Source: Mesorhizobium hawassense | Lineage (GTDB): Bacteria; Pseudomonadota; Alphaproteobacteria; Rhizobiales; Rhizobiaceae | Reading direction: 5' to 3' | DNA: 64,000 bases | NCBI RefSeq assembly: GCF_003289945.1 | Contig: NZ_QMBP01000008.1 | Coordinates: 1-64,000 of the forward strand | Notes under the pieces: model-generated | The model's input: the letters and a program-made list of their open reading frames with translations, nothing else | Database searches by the model: none | Told to the model about the DNA's origin: nothing | Made by a program: the position numbers and the translations under genes | Shown here: in pieces, positions 48,107 to 57,557 of the stretch | Numbering within the stretch: the first letter of the stretch is position 1 | Layout of the letters: every line of letters starts with the position of its first letter

Positions 48107-48306
48107 GTCACAGGCGCCGCTTCTGCACAGACGTCGACCAGCAAGCCATATCCGGCCGCCGGCCGGGCGTCCCATATTCCCGCCACCTTCAACCGATCGA
48201 GCAGGAAACGCTTTGTCCCGCTCTCCTCATTGGAAAGCTCGGGAAAATGGTGGAGGTGCCTTCGCACCTCCACCACCATGTCGAAAATGTCGGGATCAAT
48301 ATGCAT
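48085..48306 (-). pseudogene. N-terminal fragment of an M20 amidohydrolase/peptidase
   Basis: From ATG 48,306 the minus strand encodes MHIDPDIFDMVVEVRRHLHHFPELSNEE, then GYGLLVDVCAEA, the start of an M20 (hippurate/N-acyl-amino-acid) hydrolase. Homology ends after about 65 of the usual 390 residues, at the junction with the dehydrogenase fragment. Its ATG overlaps the ProX-type gene's stop (TGATG), showing that the intact gene once followed it in the transporter operon. Confidence 0.75.
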
Positions 48307-49343
48307 CAATGCGCGGATTTTGCCGCTGCGACCCAACCGTCGAGGAGAGCCTTGTTCTCGCTCAGCCACGCATCTGACAGACCGCGTATTGTTGCATCGC
48401 TGCCGCCCTTTTGACTAATCGCCTGTTCCCAGTTGGACCAGGTGGCAAGCGGGAAAGAGGCGTGTTCGACAAGCGATTTCACGGCCGGATTATCCTTCAA
48501 GAAGTCCTTGTTACCGACCGCTGTCCAGTTCCATGCGGCCATGGCCATACGGCAGGGGTTGGCGCCCGCGGCACAACCCTCGACATTCGGAACTGCATTG
48601 GTGCCGTTGTTCGGTACGCTCGGCGGCAGAGCGTCGAATGGCGTGGGCAGCCAGACGACTTCCTTCCCGGGCTGTAGCGCCTTATTCATCCAGGACGGGC
48701 TCCAGGCATAGAAGAAGACCGGCTCGCCGCGCTTCACGCGGGCAACGGCTTCCACCATCAGTGCCTCGTACTTGCCGCGAACGGACTTGACGTTGTCTTT
48801 CAGGCCGAACTTGTCGAGCTGGTACTCGACGACATCGCCGCAGCTCCAGCCAGGATCGCAGTTGATGAGATCGGCCTTGCCGTCATCACCGAAAAGGGCC
48901 GCGATCTTCGGGTCCTTCATCTGGTCGAGGGTCTTGATGCTGTAGGCGTCGGCGGTCTTCTTGTCGATCAGATAACCGTTGATGCCGCCGCCCTCGATCA
49001 GGCCCTTGCCGATCATGTCGGCCTTGTCGGCCACCTTGCGGAAACCAGGCTCGCGCTGCGGAAAATTGATGTCGGTCGCAAGATCAAGGTCGCCTTGAGC
49101 GGCCGCCTGGAAGAACAGCGTCGTGTTGACCGTGCTAAGCTTGACCTTGTAGCCGAGTTCTTCGAAACCCTTTGTCATGATCTTGGCGACCACATAGTTG
49201 GCGCCGAGACTGTCGGACTGGGCGTAGTGGATGGTCTTGCCATCGCCGGGAAGTTCGTCGGCCGAAGCGGACGACACAACCGGCGCATATGCCGCTGCTA
49301 GCGTCGATGCCAGCAAAGCGATTGATCTGATGTTAAGTTTCAT
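48306..49343 (-). CDS. Glycine betaine/amine ABC transporter substrate-binding protein (ProX/OpuAC type)
   Basis: The 345-residue protein has a signal peptide (about 1-28, ending SSASA) and an OpuAC-type fold: GKTIHYAQSDSLGANYVVAKIMTKG, LDLATDINFPQRE, CDPGWSCGDVVEYQLDKF and VFFYAWSPSWMN. Aromatic residues for an ammonium group are plausible (W in GWSCG, YAWSPSW). It is preceded on the minus strand by ProV- and ProW-type genes and coupled to the broken M20 gene, so the substrate may be an N-acylated or quaternary amine rather than glycine betaine itself. Confidence 0.87.
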   Translation of the reverse strand: MKLNIRSIALLASTLAAAYAPVVSSASADELPGDGKTIHYAQSDSLGANYVVAKIMTKGFEELGYKVKLSTVNTTLFFQAAAQGDLDLATDINFPQREPGFRKVADKADMIGKGLIEGGGINGYLIDKKTADAYSIKTLDQMKDPKIAALFGDDGKADLINCDPGWSCGDVVEYQLDKFGLKDNVKSVRGKYEALMVEAVARVKRGEPVFFYAWSPSWMNKALQPGKEVVWLPTPFDALPPSVPNNGTNAVPNVEGCAAGANPCRMAMAAWNWTAVGNKDFLKDNPAVKSLVEHASFPLATWSNWEQAISQKGGSDATIRGLSDAWLSENKALLDGWVAAAKSAH

Positions 49344-49486
49344 GGTTCCCTCTATCTGTTTTGGATTGATGTCAGGAGGAGCGCTTTTTCGCCTTTCCTC
49401 CGGTTCTTCAGGCAAACAGGTGGGATGCGAGGTTCTCGCTAGCACCTGGATTTCGTGAATGACCTCCTTCCCGAGGGCGGCGAGGT

Positions 49487-50410
49487 TCAAGCCGGCCCGG
49501 TAGCGGGCTTCGAACGGAATCCTATCAGTGCCGCGCAAACAGCGGCCCAAAGGGAACGCTTCGCCTTCGACGTTGCCGGCTGTGCGAGCTTCTGGGTTAT
49601 CCGGTCGAGGATCATCGCGAGAAGAATGATTGCGATACCGCCAACCGCCGCACGGCCAACGTCAAGACGGCCGAGCCCCTGCAGTACGACGAGGCCCAGC
49701 CCTTCCGCGCCGATCATCGCTACCACGACAGACATGACCATGGCCGTCAGAACCGTCTGGTTGAGACCCCCAAGGATCGTCGGGATCGCGAGCGGAAACT
49801 GGATTTCCCAAAGCAGTTGTCGACGGTCAGCGCCGAACGCAAGGCCAGCCTCGACCATCTCGGTCTCGACCATGCGGATACCGAGATTGGTGAAGCGAAT
49901 AAGCGGCGGGGCTGCGGCAATCACCACTGCGACTTCGCCGGGCACCGTGCCTACGCCAAAGAGCATGACCACCGGAACGAGATAGACGAAGGTCGGCGTG
50001 GTCTGCATGATATCAAGAACCGGTCGCACGACCTGCCAGACACTGTCGTTGAGCGCACACCAGACGCCGATCGGAAGGCCGATCGCCGTCGATATCACGA
50101 TTGCCGTGCTGATCAGCGACAGCGTCGTCATGGACTCGTCCCAGACGCCAAGCGAGGCGATGATGACGAAGGCGATTGTGGTGAAGAGCGCGATGCCCAA
50201 AGAAGCAAGGCGGTAGGCTATCAGGAAGGCCAGGATTAGGAAGACCGGAAACGGGACGGCATGCAGGACATGGTCATTGAACGTCAGCAGGTTTTCGATC
50301 GGCCATTTGATGGCGAGAAACAACGGACGAAGGTTGAGCGCGAGCCACTGGACGCCATCGGCAATCCAGACATCGACCGGGAATACGGCAAGATCGTTGG
50401 CATCAAACAT
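49487..50410 (-). CDS. Glycine betaine/amine ABC transporter permease (ProW type)
   Basis: The 307-residue permease has about six membrane segments, with motifs GVWDESMTTLSL, GLPIGVWCALND, DIMQTTPTFVYLVPVVMLFG and the coupling loop EAGLAFGADRRQLLWEIQFPLAIPTI. ATG 50,410 overlaps the ATPase stop by eight bases. About 140 bases separate it from the binding-protein gene. It forms the membrane channel of the ProVWX-type importer. Confidence 0.88.
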   Translation of the reverse strand: MFDANDLAVFPVDVWIADGVQWLALNLRPLFLAIKWPIENLLTFNDHVLHAVPFPVFLILAFLIAYRLASLGIALFTTIAFVIIASLGVWDESMTTLSLISTAIVISTAIGLPIGVWCALNDSVWQVVRPVLDIMQTTPTFVYLVPVVMLFGVGTVPGEVAVVIAAAPPLIRFTNLGIRMVETEMVEAGLAFGADRRQLLWEIQFPLAIPTILGGLNQTVLTAMVMSVVVAMIGAEGLGLVVLQGLGRLDVGRAAVGGIAIILLAMILDRITQKLAQPATSKAKRSLWAAVCAALIGFRSKPATGPA

Positions 50411-51608
50411 TGGGAACACCATGCGCCGAAGCGACCGTAGAGGGAGATGAGGCGATGAAGGCGAGGATGTGTTCGGCCTGAAGGAGGCCAACGAACCGGT
50501 CGTCCGCGTCCACAACGGCCATGGGCTGTTGCGGCCCGTTCATCCGTACTGCGTCGATCAACTTGGTATTCTCGCGGACCTTGACGAACTCCCGCGACAT
50601 CAAGCCTTCGCAGGCTGAACCTGCATCAAGCTTCGAAAACGCCACCTCGTCCAACAGGCCGACGACGCGGCCGGAAGAATCAAGCGCAAAGCCGATCCTT
50701 TTGATCTTGCCCGTTGCCTGCCGGACGATCTGGATTTCGCCAGATTTTCCAATCGCTTCGCATGGCTGCATGACAGCGCTGGCCTCGAACACCCGCGATC
50801 GATCGACCTCGCGCGTGAAGGCGCTGACGTAATCATTGCCCGGATCGGCAACGATCGCCTGCGGCGTGCCTTCGCGTACCACGGCACCATCTTTCATGAT
50901 AGCGATCCGGGTGCCGAGCTTCACGGCCTCCTGGAAATCGTGCGTGATGAAGACAATGGTCTTGTTGAGCGTGCGCTGCAGGCGCAAAAGCTCGTCCTGC
51001 ATTTCGGAGCGGATCAACGGATCGAGCGCACTGAACGCCTCGTCCATGATCAGCAGGTCGGCATCCGTTGCCAGCGCTCGGGCAAGGCCGACGCGCTGAC
51101 GCATTCCGCCGGAAAGCTCGTGCGGATAATGTTTGCACCATTTGCCAAGTCCGACGATCGACAGGATCTCCTCGGCCCGCTTGCGGCGCTGCTGCAGGGG
51201 CACCCCCCGCATCTTCAAGCCAAATTCGGCATTCTCGACCACGGTCTTGTTCGGTAGCAGGGCGAAATGCTGGAAAACCATGGAGATGCGGCGGCGGCGA
51301 ATTTCGAGCAGCTCGGCCGGCTTCAGCGGCACGATATCCCGACCGTCAAGCAGGATCTTGCCCGCGGTCGGCTCGTTAAGGCGATTGATGCAGCGCGCCA
51401 GGGTGGACTTTCCCGAGCCGGACAGGCCCATGATCATGTACATCGCGCCGCCCGGCACCGTCAGGGATACGTCGTTCAGCCCAACAACGGCCCTGGTCTC
51501 AGTCAGAACCTGCTCTTTTCCGACCCCGGCCTTCAGGAGACTCATGGCCTTTTCGGGCCGGTCAGAGAAGACCTTGTAGAGGTTTTCTATCCTTAGTCGT
51601 TCGTTCAA
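50403..51608 (-). CDS. Glycine betaine/amine ABC transporter ATPase with CBS domains (ProV type)
   Basis: The ATPase, of about 401 residues, has Walker A GLSGSGKST, signature LSGGMRQRVGLARAL, Walker B LLIMDEAFSALD and the switch His in ITHDFQEA. C-terminal residues (about 285-395) look like tandem CBS modules, which sense ionic strength or nucleotides in OpuA/ProV. Start TTG 51,608 is preferred since GGGAG lies six bases upstream; TTG 51,632 would add eight residues. It is the first gene of the minus-strand proV-proW-proX-like operon. Confidence 0.87.
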   Translation of the reverse strand: MNERLRIENLYKVFSDRPEKAMSLLKAGVGKEQVLTETRAVVGLNDVSLTVPGGAMYMIMGLSGSGKSTLARCINRLNEPTAGKILLDGRDIVPLKPAELLEIRRRRISMVFQHFALLPNKTVVENAEFGLKMRGVPLQQRRKRAEEILSIVGLGKWCKHYPHELSGGMRQRVGLARALATDADLLIMDEAFSALDPLIRSEMQDELLRLQRTLNKTIVFITHDFQEAVKLGTRIAIMKDGAVVREGTPQAIVADPGNDYVSAFTREVDRSRVFEASAVMQPCEAIGKSGEIQIVRQATGKIKRIGFALDSSGRVVGLLDEVAFSKLDAGSACEGLMSREFVKVRENTKLIDAVRMNGPQQPMAVVDADDRFVGLLQAEHILAFIASSPSTVASAHGVPNV

Positions 51609-51820
51609 TGGTGGCTCCCACTTTGTTCCCAATCGTTAGGATGTTCCTCACCCCCGACTTGTTGTTCATTATGGTCTAACATTTAGGCATCGCAGCAGCC
51701 GATCCGTCTTCCAATGACCAGGAGGAAATTCCGTCCTCGCCTCCCTATGAAAGATGGTATGCCACGCCACCCCGAATGGTGGCTGTTTTGATAGCGTCGT
51801 GGCCTCTTCGCCTTACAGGA

Positions 51821-51975
51821 CGCTCCCACGGTCGCGCGCACGATCTTGTCCGCCTTCTCCCGCGTCAGACACAACGGCCAAAGCCAAGGCTATCTCTCCC
51901 TGCGGCATGACACGATCGATAACGCCGCACCCCAGGAGTGCCGCCGCGATTCGGGCCGATCGGGCAAACTCGCCT
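51821..51975 (-). pseudogene. Decayed C-terminus of a class III aminotransferase
   Basis: Minus-strand sequence reads AAALLGCGVIDRVMPQGEI in one frame, then LGFG in another and CLTREKADKIVRATVGAS in a third. Together these correspond to the ARAMPQGDILGFAPPL...T...DEIV segment of the aminotransferase at 46,469. At least two frameshifts separate the pieces, so it is a pseudogene remnant. The 5' part of the gene is absent. Confidence 0.65.
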
Positions 51976-52061
51976 GCACCGCATGCCCAACGAGCGCGAT
52001 GGAGATCGACCTATTGATTGACGCTTTTGCATTGGTGGCTCGCGAAGCCACCCTTCCGCCT

Positions 52062-52151
52062 CAGCACCTTGATCCCAAAACCGTCCTTGCAGGAAATCCG
52101 TCGGTCTCCGGAAAGACGCTGTGGACCTCGTCCGACGGATCCCAGTCAGTT
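52062..52151 (+). pseudogene. Fragment of a cupin-domain protein
   Basis: On the plus strand about 30 residues read HLDPKTVLAGNPSVSGKTLW and TSSDGSQSV, matching the N-terminal signature of small cupin_3-type proteins (ureidoglycine aminohydrolase-like cupins). The metal-binding part is missing and the frame then continues into unrelated sequence. Confidence 0.5.
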
Positions 52152-52773
52152 GTTCCGCCCAGATCCGAAAGTGGATCTCTACTACCGCAACTTGCTGCGC
52201 CTGACGGCAACGCCGCGCGGCCTGATCATCAAGCAGATTGAGCGCTATGCGCGACCAGCGATCTCATTGCCCCGCCGGATGGTCTATGAGGGAACGGCGT
52301 TCACCCGCTACGGCAAACTGTTCGGCCAGGTACAGGAAAAGCGGCACCGCCGGTCGACCTGGTTCCTGGTGCTGAGCGTAGGCGATTTCTCCTCGCCGAG
52401 CCAACTTCACGGCCATGCCACCGGATGCGAGCCTGAGGGACTGGCGGGCATCTCGAGTTTTCCCATTGTCCTTTTTCACCTCGGGGAGAAGGCACATCTT
52501 CGCAGCGCCCTTGCGGCCTGCGGGTACTTCAAGGCCGATGAGATCGGCCTGTCCCCGCATGTGGACAACGCTCTTCGTTCGAGCAACTAAGAGCTGTTTC
52601 AGCTCTATGATGTTGCCAGCAACGGTTGCGTCGACTTCGCCATGACGTCCAGGAGTTTAAGCGCCCCATTGCCCGTAAGGCAACCCGGCACGCGAACTTC
52701 GGTTCGACACCGCCCGCGTAGATACCTGAGAATTGTATCGCGGGCGGGTCAGTCCAAATTGGCAATCAAAACC
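52152..52773. other. Unassigned region between gene fragments and aldehyde dehydrogenase
   Basis: About 620 bases. A plus-strand frame (to 52,590) reads DLYYRNLLRLTATPRGLIIK and onward with protein-like content, and a minus-strand frame (52,264-52,560) also is open, but I recognise neither. Given the gene fragments on its left side, this is probably more debris of a past rearrangement. Confidence 0.4.
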
Positions 52774-54204
52774 TCAGGCTGGCTCAGGTTTATGAATTGC
52801 TTTTACTTCTTGAAAGTCTTCAAGGCCAAACTTGCCGCCCTCGCGGCCATTCCCCGACTGCTTGTAGCCGCCAAATGGACTTCCGTAGCGGTGCGGCGCC
52901 CCGTTGATATGCACCATGCCGGCTCGCAGACGCGAAGCAACTCTTTCCGCTCTCGTCGGATCGCCGGTTTGCACATAGGCGGCAAGGCCGTATGTCGTGT
53001 CGTTCGCCATCATGATGGCTTCTTCTTCGCTGTCAAAAGGAATAATCGCAAGAACCGGCCCGAAAACCTCTTCCCGCGCAATACGCATCTCGTTGTCGAC
53101 GTCGACAAAGATCGTTGGCTTTACGAAGTAGCCAGTCTCGAGGCCTTGCGGTTTGCCTGGTCCGCCGACAATCAGGTTCGCACCTTCGTCGATCGCAGCA
53201 TTGATCAAGGTTTGCACACGGTCGAATTGAATGGCGCTCGCCAGAGGCCCAATGTGGGGTCCTTCCTTCATGGGATCTCCAACTTCGGCAGCCAGGCCGG
53301 CGCGACGCGCGATCTCGATTGACCGTTGATAGACCGAGCGCTGCACGAGAAGGCGCGTCGGCGCATCGCAAGACTGCCCTGAGTTGTTAAAGCAGTCAGC
53401 GACGCTGGCGGAAATGCGCTCTTCGAGATCCGCATCTTCGAAAACGATGTTCGGGGACTTGCCACCAAGTTCCAGAGTCACTCTTTTTACTGTGTCGGCG
53501 GCATCTTTGCTGACTGCGATCCCTGCCCTCGTTGAGCCTGTGAAGGACATCATGTCGACGTCCTTGTGCTTCGAAAGTGCCGCGCCACAATCGGCGCCAC
53601 CATTGACCAAATTGAAGACACCCGAGGGAAAGCCTGCCTCATCAATCATCTCGGCATACAACATGGCATTGAGAGGCGTGAATTCGCTGGGCTTCAGGAT
53701 GCAGGTGCACCCTGTCGCGAGGGCGGGCAGCACCTTCAGTGCGATTTGATTGATCGGCCAATTCCATGGCGTTATCAGACCACAGACGCCGATAGGTTCT
53801 CGCAGAACGATATCGCCATTCGGCAGCGCCTCGCGAACTTTCAGATCGCGCAGCGCATCGATGAACCCCTGCAGATGGCCAACACCGACATCGGCCTGCT
53901 GCTCGCGGCTCATGGTGATTGGGGCGCCAAGCTCCAAAGTGATCGTTTCCGCCATCTCGTCGTAACGACGCTTGTAAATAGCCAGAAATCTTTCGAGCAA
54001 CCGGAGTCGCTCTTCAAGAGTAGTTCGGCTGTAGGACGCGAACGCAGTCTTTGCTGCCTCGACAGCCTTGGCGATATCCTCTTTCGAACCCATGGAAATG
54101 GCGGCAATCGGCTTTTCGGTTGCCGGGTTGAGGACTTCCAGGTCCAGCGCCGCGATTGGGGATACCCACTCGCCACCAATATAGAACTTCCGCTTGTCGA
54201 GCAT
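52774..54204 (-). CDS. Aldehyde dehydrogenase
   Basis: The 476-residue enzyme begins MLDKRKFYIGGEWVSP; it has ITPWNWPINQIALKVLPALA, the Glu in LELGGKSPNIVFEDADL, the catalytic Cys in NNSGQSCDAPTRLL, and a C-terminus SPFGGYKQSGNGREGGKFGLEDF. AGGAG stands seven bases before ATG 54,204. It is downstream of the agmatinase-like gene by 40 bases on the same strand, so it likely oxidises an aminoaldehyde or guanidino-aldehyde from polyamine breakdown. Confidence 0.88.
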   Translation of the reverse strand: MLDKRKFYIGGEWVSPIAALDLEVLNPATEKPIAAISMGSKEDIAKAVEAAKTAFASYSRTTLEERLRLLERFLAIYKRRYDEMAETITLELGAPITMSREQQADVGVGHLQGFIDALRDLKVREALPNGDIVLREPIGVCGLITPWNWPINQIALKVLPALATGCTCILKPSEFTPLNAMLYAEMIDEAGFPSGVFNLVNGGADCGAALSKHKDVDMMSFTGSTRAGIAVSKDAADTVKRVTLELGGKSPNIVFEDADLEERISASVADCFNNSGQSCDAPTRLLVQRSVYQRSIEIARRAGLAAEVGDPMKEGPHIGPLASAIQFDRVQTLINAAIDEGANLIVGGPGKPQGLETGYFVKPTIFVDVDNEMRIAREEVFGPVLAIIPFDSEEEAIMMANDTTYGLAAYVQTGDPTRAERVASRLRAGMVHINGAPHRYGSPFGGYKQSGNGREGGKFGLEDFQEVKAIHKPEPA

Positions 54205-54244
54205 GACAACGCTCCTGCGCAATTCGAAAAGGCTCACGGCCGAC

Positions 54245-55285
54245 TCATGCGAGCGAAGGGCTAAACGTCAGCAGGCTCAGAATTTCAAAGAGCACCTGAG
54301 CCCCGACCTGCGCTGTGTTGGTTGTCGCATCGTATTGCGGAGCCACTTCGACCACGTCTGCGCCGACAAGATTGACGCCCTTCAGTCCCCTGATCAGCTC
54401 CAACACCTCGCGCGTCGTGAGCCCGCCAATCTCTGGAGTGCCTGTCCCCGGCGCGAAGGCCGGATCGACGCTGTCGACATCAAAAGAAAGGTAGGTCGGG
54501 CCGTCGCCGACAATCTCCCTCGCCTTGCGGATCACGGCTTTGATTGCAAGGCCCGAAATTTCTTCGGCGTGGATGACCGTCATGCCGGAGGCATAGGAGA
54601 ATTCCCACAAATACTCCGAGGGGCCGCGAATCCCGATCTGGATTGTCCGGGCGGGATCGAGCACGCCGTCCAGGACCGCGTTACGCATCGGGCCGCCGTG
54701 ATGGAACTTGGTCTGATCGAAGGGGCCGCCGGTGTCGCAATGCGCATCGATATGAATCAATCCAACAGGGCGATCGCGGCCGACGGCCCTCAGGATAGGA
54801 TGAGTGATCGAGTGATCGCCTCCAACCGAGACGGGAATTACGCCCGCAGCGACGACCGTCGCAATCGCCGTCTGGATATCATCGTGACTTTGCTCCAGGC
54901 GATAGCGGCTTTTGAAAGGAACGTCGCCTATGTCGGCGATCCTGAGATCGAACGCAGGAGCGCATTCGAGGACATGATTGTACGGCCCAATCCGCTCGAT
55001 TGCCCGTATCGCCCGCGGCCCGAAACGCGATCCGGGACGGTTGCTTACGCCAAGGTCCATTGGCACGCCGACCACCGCCACCTGGAGTTCGCCGAAGTCC
55101 GGCGCGTTGAAATCGATTGTCTTCAATGGCAGGCTGGCAAAGGTTGAGATGCCGGAATACGGCGCCAGACGGGTTCCCCCGCTGAATATCTTCTCACCGA
55201 CCTTGCGAAATTTTGGATCATGAAACTCGAGACTGTCGGCGAACTGCGCCCGCAGCGCTGCAAGGCGCTCATTAAACTCAACCAT
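54245..55285 (-). CDS. Agmatinase/guanidino-acid hydrolase (ureohydrolase family)
   Basis: The 346-residue ureohydrolase has all metal motifs: VSVGGDHSITHP, LIHIDAHCDTG and SFDVDSVDPAFAPGTGTPEIGG. The substrate loop FDQTKFHHGGPMRNAVLDG is of the agmatinase/guanidinobutyrase/guanidinopropionase sort. It releases urea from a guanidino compound, giving the amine. The start ATG 55,285 has GAGAGGG upstream. It leads a two-gene unit with an aldehyde dehydrogenase and is adjacent to an amine ABC transporter, consistent with uptake and use of a guanidino compound. Confidence 0.85.
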   Translation of the reverse strand: MVEFNERLAALRAQFADSLEFHDPKFRKVGEKIFSGGTRLAPYSGISTFASLPLKTIDFNAPDFGELQVAVVGVPMDLGVSNRPGSRFGPRAIRAIERIGPYNHVLECAPAFDLRIADIGDVPFKSRYRLEQSHDDIQTAIATVVAAGVIPVSVGGDHSITHPILRAVGRDRPVGLIHIDAHCDTGGPFDQTKFHHGGPMRNAVLDGVLDPARTIQIGIRGPSEYLWEFSYASGMTVIHAEEISGLAIKAVIRKAREIVGDGPTYLSFDVDSVDPAFAPGTGTPEIGGLTTREVLELIRGLKGVNLVGADVVEVAPQYDATTNTAQVGAQVLFEILSLLTFSPSLA

Positions 55286-55499
55286 TGCGAAACCCTCTCC
55301 TTGTGTCGCTTTGTGCCCAAGTATCAAAAGACATGAAACTGGCCGACGGCGCGTCCCGCCATCAGGCCCGGAATGACTTGCCCTTGCCCTTGCTTCTCCG
55401 CTGGCTCCGATCAGCCGTGCCCTTCCCGCGGACGCAGCCTTCAATGTTTCTCTTGTGGGCCAGCCTCAACGCTCATTTCCGCAGCCGTAGCGTGGATGA

Positions 55500-57557
55500 T
55501 CATGATGATTTGGCGCGGGTTGACGACCCCGGTGCGTTCAAGCTCTGCGCGACCGCGCCGACATAACGGTCCAGGATGATTGCCAGCGCGGAAATTGCGA
55601 GGCCCGCAACCAATCCTCTGCCGGCCTCGACGCGGGCGATGGCATCCACGGTCTCCAGTTCAAGCCCCTGCGAGCCAACAAGCGCCGTGATGACCACCAT
55701 CCCAACGCACATGAGAATGGTCTGGTTGAGACCCAGCATCAGACCAGGTCGGGCAAGAGGCAGACGAACCTTCCAGAACGTTTGAAGTGGGGTTGCCCCG
55801 AACGCCACCGCGGCTTCGATCGTGGCCGGATCGACATTGCGGATTGCATGGTCGGTGTATCGGACCGTCGTCGCCACGGAGTAGAGGGCAATGGCAATCA
55901 CCGCGGTTGCATCGCCCGGACCCAGAAGCATCACGACCGGCACCAGGTATACGAAGGAAGGCAACGTCTGCAGGGTCGTGACGACAACCTCCGACACCGC
56001 GTGTACGCGGCGAGAAGACCCGGCCCATATTCCCAAAGGCGCTCCGACAAAAAGCGAGAGCAGCGTTCCGACCGTCACCAGATTGAAAGTGATCAGCAAC
56101 TTGTCCCAATAGCCGATGGCGGCGATGAGGACGAGTGTGGCGCAAGACAAGACAGCAAGAGAGGGCCGCCGCAACGCGAAACCGAAACACAGGATGCAGG
56201 CAGCAATCGACGCCCAGCCGAGATCTCTCAGTATCGTCAACAAGGGCCGGATGACGCCGAGCGTGATGATCAACCGGGTGGCTTCGAAACCATCGCCCCA
56301 ATTGCTGTTCAGCCAGCTGATGACGCGTGACCAGAAATCGGCGGTCGAGATCGTCAAGGCGGCGGGATATTGCGCCAGAGGTGCGATTGCGATTCCCGCG
56401 ACCGTCGGAATGATCAGGATGGCGGCTAGGATCGCGAGGTGCCTCACCGGTTGCGGTCGAGACAGATGAGAAGGCCGACGCACGGCGATGGAATGTCCGT
56501 AGCCGTAGAGCAGGACGGCGAGAAGAGTTATCGCAATCCCCGCCTCCAAACCGCGACCGATCTTGAGGGATTGGATCGCGCGAAGCACTTCCGCTCCCAG
56601 ACCACCTGCGCCGATCATGGAAGCCAGAATGACCATAGCCAGCGCCATCATCACCAGTTGATTGACCCCCAGGAGGAGGTCGTCCCTCGCGCTTGGCAAG
56701 AGTATCTTCGACGTGCCCTGCCAGCGGGAGGCGCCGGTCATGCTGGACAGTTCGAACGCATGGTCCGGTAGCCGGCGCAGGCCATAGACCACCGCTCGCG
56801 CCATCGGCGGCAAGGCGAAGATCAGCGTTGCCACGAGTGCGGCGACGGGGCCGAAGCCGAAGAGGATCAGGACCGGCACCAGATAGCTAAATGGCGGAAT
56901 CGTCTGCATGACATCGAAGACGGGGTTCAATACAGCTTCAAGCCAACCCCAGCGAAACAGCATCACGCCAAGCACCAGGCCAAAGACCACGCCGACGACG
57001 ATTGCAAAAGCCACGGATGCGAGCGTCAATGTTGCTGCAGCCCAAAGGTCGAAGATAAGAAAATACGCGAAAGTAGCGAAGGCCAGGACCGCCAGGCGAC
57101 GCCCGCCGGCGAGCCAACCCAGGTAGGTTGCCGCAAGAACGACCGACACCCACGACAATGGCGGCAGCGTAAGCGTTTCGGCGGGGGTGCTTCCCGGAAA
57201 GGTCCAGCCGGTGGTCAATAGGTTCTGAAGGCCACGCATCGGAAGACCGATCGCCTCCCCGCCCGCGCGCGTCCACATCCGGAGTGGCTCGCCAAAAACT
57301 TCAGTTCGGCGAAGCAACTGGTTGAGCACATCATTGGACATCTTGAGCAATGGCAACAGCCATTGCGTCGGCCATACATACAACCCTTCGGGCAGCACAC
57401 CCCGCCCGACATAGGCGGCGAGCAGCAAAATAAGGCCGAATGCCACCCACAAACGGCTGCTCCGCAGCCATTTGGGGCGAAGCAGCGGCGTCACCGATGT
57501 CGCGCCGAAGCCTATTGAAGCCACGGCGACCACGTTTTCTCGTTGGCGGAAATCCAC
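55500..57557 (-). CDS. Amine ABC transporter permease with two fused ProW-type domains
   Basis: The 685-residue protein contains two complete permease domains. The first (about 150-370) has DVMQTIPPFSYLVPVLILFGFG and coupling loop FELSSMTGASRWQGTSKILLPSA; the second (about 470-670) has TLQTLPSFVYLVPVVMLLGPG and IEAAVAFGATPLQTFWKVRLPLA. A usual ProW carries one domain and acts as a dimer, so this fusion could form the channel alone. GTG 57,557 overlaps the binding-protein gene by 46 bases; inner GTGs are possible starts. The matching ATPase is not in this operon but at 60,117 on the other strand. Confidence 0.87.
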   Translation of the reverse strand: MDFRQRENVVAVASIGFGATSVTPLLRPKWLRSSRLWVAFGLILLLAAYVGRGVLPEGLYVWPTQWLLPLLKMSNDVLNQLLRRTEVFGEPLRMWTRAGGEAIGLPMRGLQNLLTTGWTFPGSTPAETLTLPPLSWVSVVLAATYLGWLAGGRRLAVLAFATFAYFLIFDLWAAATLTLASVAFAIVVGVVFGLVLGVMLFRWGWLEAVLNPVFDVMQTIPPFSYLVPVLILFGFGPVAALVATLIFALPPMARAVVYGLRRLPDHAFELSSMTGASRWQGTSKILLPSARDDLLLGVNQLVMMALAMVILASMIGAGGLGAEVLRAIQSLKIGRGLEAGIAITLLAVLLYGYGHSIAVRRPSHLSRPQPVRHLAILAAILIIPTVAGIAIAPLAQYPAALTISTADFWSRVISWLNSNWGDGFEATRLIITLGVIRPLLTILRDLGWASIAACILCFGFALRRPSLAVLSCATLVLIAAIGYWDKLLITFNLVTVGTLLSLFVGAPLGIWAGSSRRVHAVSEVVVTTLQTLPSFVYLVPVVMLLGPGDATAVIAIALYSVATTVRYTDHAIRNVDPATIEAAVAFGATPLQTFWKVRLPLARPGLMLGLNQTILMCVGMVVITALVGSQGLELETVDAIARVEAGRGLVAGLAISALAIILDRYVGAVAQSLNAPGSSTRAKSS

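Noticed and set aside
52264..52560. Minus-strand 98-residue frame
   Set aside because: No recognisable domain and overlaps an open plus-strand frame of the same length, within a debris region.
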